Position numbers and translations under genes: made by a program. 29,752 bases of DNA from a virus, in IMG/VR virus record IMGVR_UViG_3300009285_000849, positions 1-29,752 of that record, one strand, 5' to 3'. The notes under the pieces were generated by a model. It made no database searches and was not told where the DNA came from. It worked only from the letters and a program-made list of their open reading frames with translations. Each line of letters opens with the position of its first letter. Position 1 is the first letter of the stretch. This document shows positions 29,412 to 29,752 of the stretch, piece after piece.

Positions 29412-29752
29412 AAATGAAAATCACTCTAAAACTGCTTGAGCAGAAATCGGCATGCAAGGAGGCCCGGGATTGGTTCGCCGCGACCTATCCGCACGGAGCG
29501 TCCATGGCCCGGGTCGTGCGGGAGTGCCCGCGTGGCGATTGGTTGATTTTCGGCCTGTGGGAGTCCGGGACCACGACCATCGAGCAAATAATCCTGGCCG
29601 GATGCACGGCGGGCAGACTGTCGCTCCCGTACAGCGGTCCGAACCTGACGGTCAACACGGCGGCATTCTACTCCGCTGAGAGAGTGGCCGAGGACAACAC
29701 ACCGAAGAATAGGGCCGCCGCCAGGGTCGCCGGGGCCGCCGCCCAGGGCGTC
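29408..29752 (+). CDS. Hypothetical protein, C-terminus beyond the window
   Basis: 115 codons from the ATG at 29408, overlapping the stop of the preceding gene, to the end of the window; a second ATG at 29414 is possible. KEARDWFAATYPHGASMARVVRECPRGDWLIFGLWESG reads like the short phage/bacterial proteins that begin with a helix and a W-L pattern. The visible end (TPKNRAAARVAGAAAQGV) is Ala-rich. Incomplete, so function cannot be read. Confidence 0.65.
   Translation, partial: MKMKITLKLLEQKSACKEARDWFAATYPHGASMARVVRECPRGDWLIFGLWESGTTTIEQIILAGCTAGRLSLPYSGPNLTVNTAAFYSAERVAEDNTPKNRAAARVAGAAAQGV

Noticed and set aside
1-29752. Window as a whole closed circle (joining base 29752 to base 1)
   Set aside because: Joining the ends would make the two end genes run into one another tail to tail over a long overlap, and several usual phage functions are missing, so the window is probably a slice of a larger genome.
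1-29752. tRNA genes, CRISPR arrays, integrase or insertion sequences
   Set aside because: No cloverleaf with a T-arm, no regularly spaced repeat array and no recombinase or transposase motif was seen on either strand.

Overview
The window looks like part of the genome of a tailed, podovirus-like bacteriophage from an uncultured bacterium. It has a small and a large terminase, a portal, a scaffold, a major capsid protein that resembles the N4-gp56 family, a head-tail adaptor resembling those of the SU10 group, a beta-propeller-type tail protein and putative internal virion proteins. There is no integrase, repressor, tRNA gene, CRISPR array or transposase. All six promoters I can see are near-consensus sigma-70 promoters, so the phage appears to use host RNA polymerase. 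The host cannot be named from the sequence.

Layout. A divergent control region at about 22.69-22.87 kb splits the window. To its left everything is on the minus strand: a replication module (replisome organiser, DnaC-like helicase loader, small zinc protein), a promoter at 20.72-20.75 kb, then a long late operon running down to position 1. Its order is TerS, TerL, portal, small protein, scaffold, capsid, two membrane or secreted proteins, a cluster of small membrane proteins with a cysteine-peptidase-like protein, a six-gene glycosylation island (methyltransferase and five glycosyltransferases), adaptor, tail protein and three putative internal virion proteins. Most neighbouring genes overlap by 1-10 bases, so they are probably translationally coupled. 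To its right everything is on the plus strand: a chain of tiny Cys-rich (zinc-knuckle) genes, then a recombination module (RecT-like annealing protein, PD-(D/E)XK exonuclease, coiled-coil partner), then small accessory genes.

The most notable signals are two stretches of about 400 bases (25618-26040 and 28512-28910). Each sits directly behind a strong sigma-70 promoter with an A-rich upstream tract. Each starts with a 5'-terminal helix and an interleaved second helix (a pseudoknot) and is full of further perfect hairpins. They share architecture but not sequence. I interpret them as structured non-coding RNAs or very long structured leaders. A third pseudoknot-capable leader, on the minus strand, could mask the ribosome binding site of the replication initiator.

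The tail-protein gene at 3253-6122 is split by a perfect 77-bp tandem duplication. Removing one copy restores a single 930-codon frame. Because 77 is a common assembler k-mer, this is most easily explained as the untrimmed end overlap of a circular contig, which would mean the source contig was a complete genome. A real slippage mutation remains possible.
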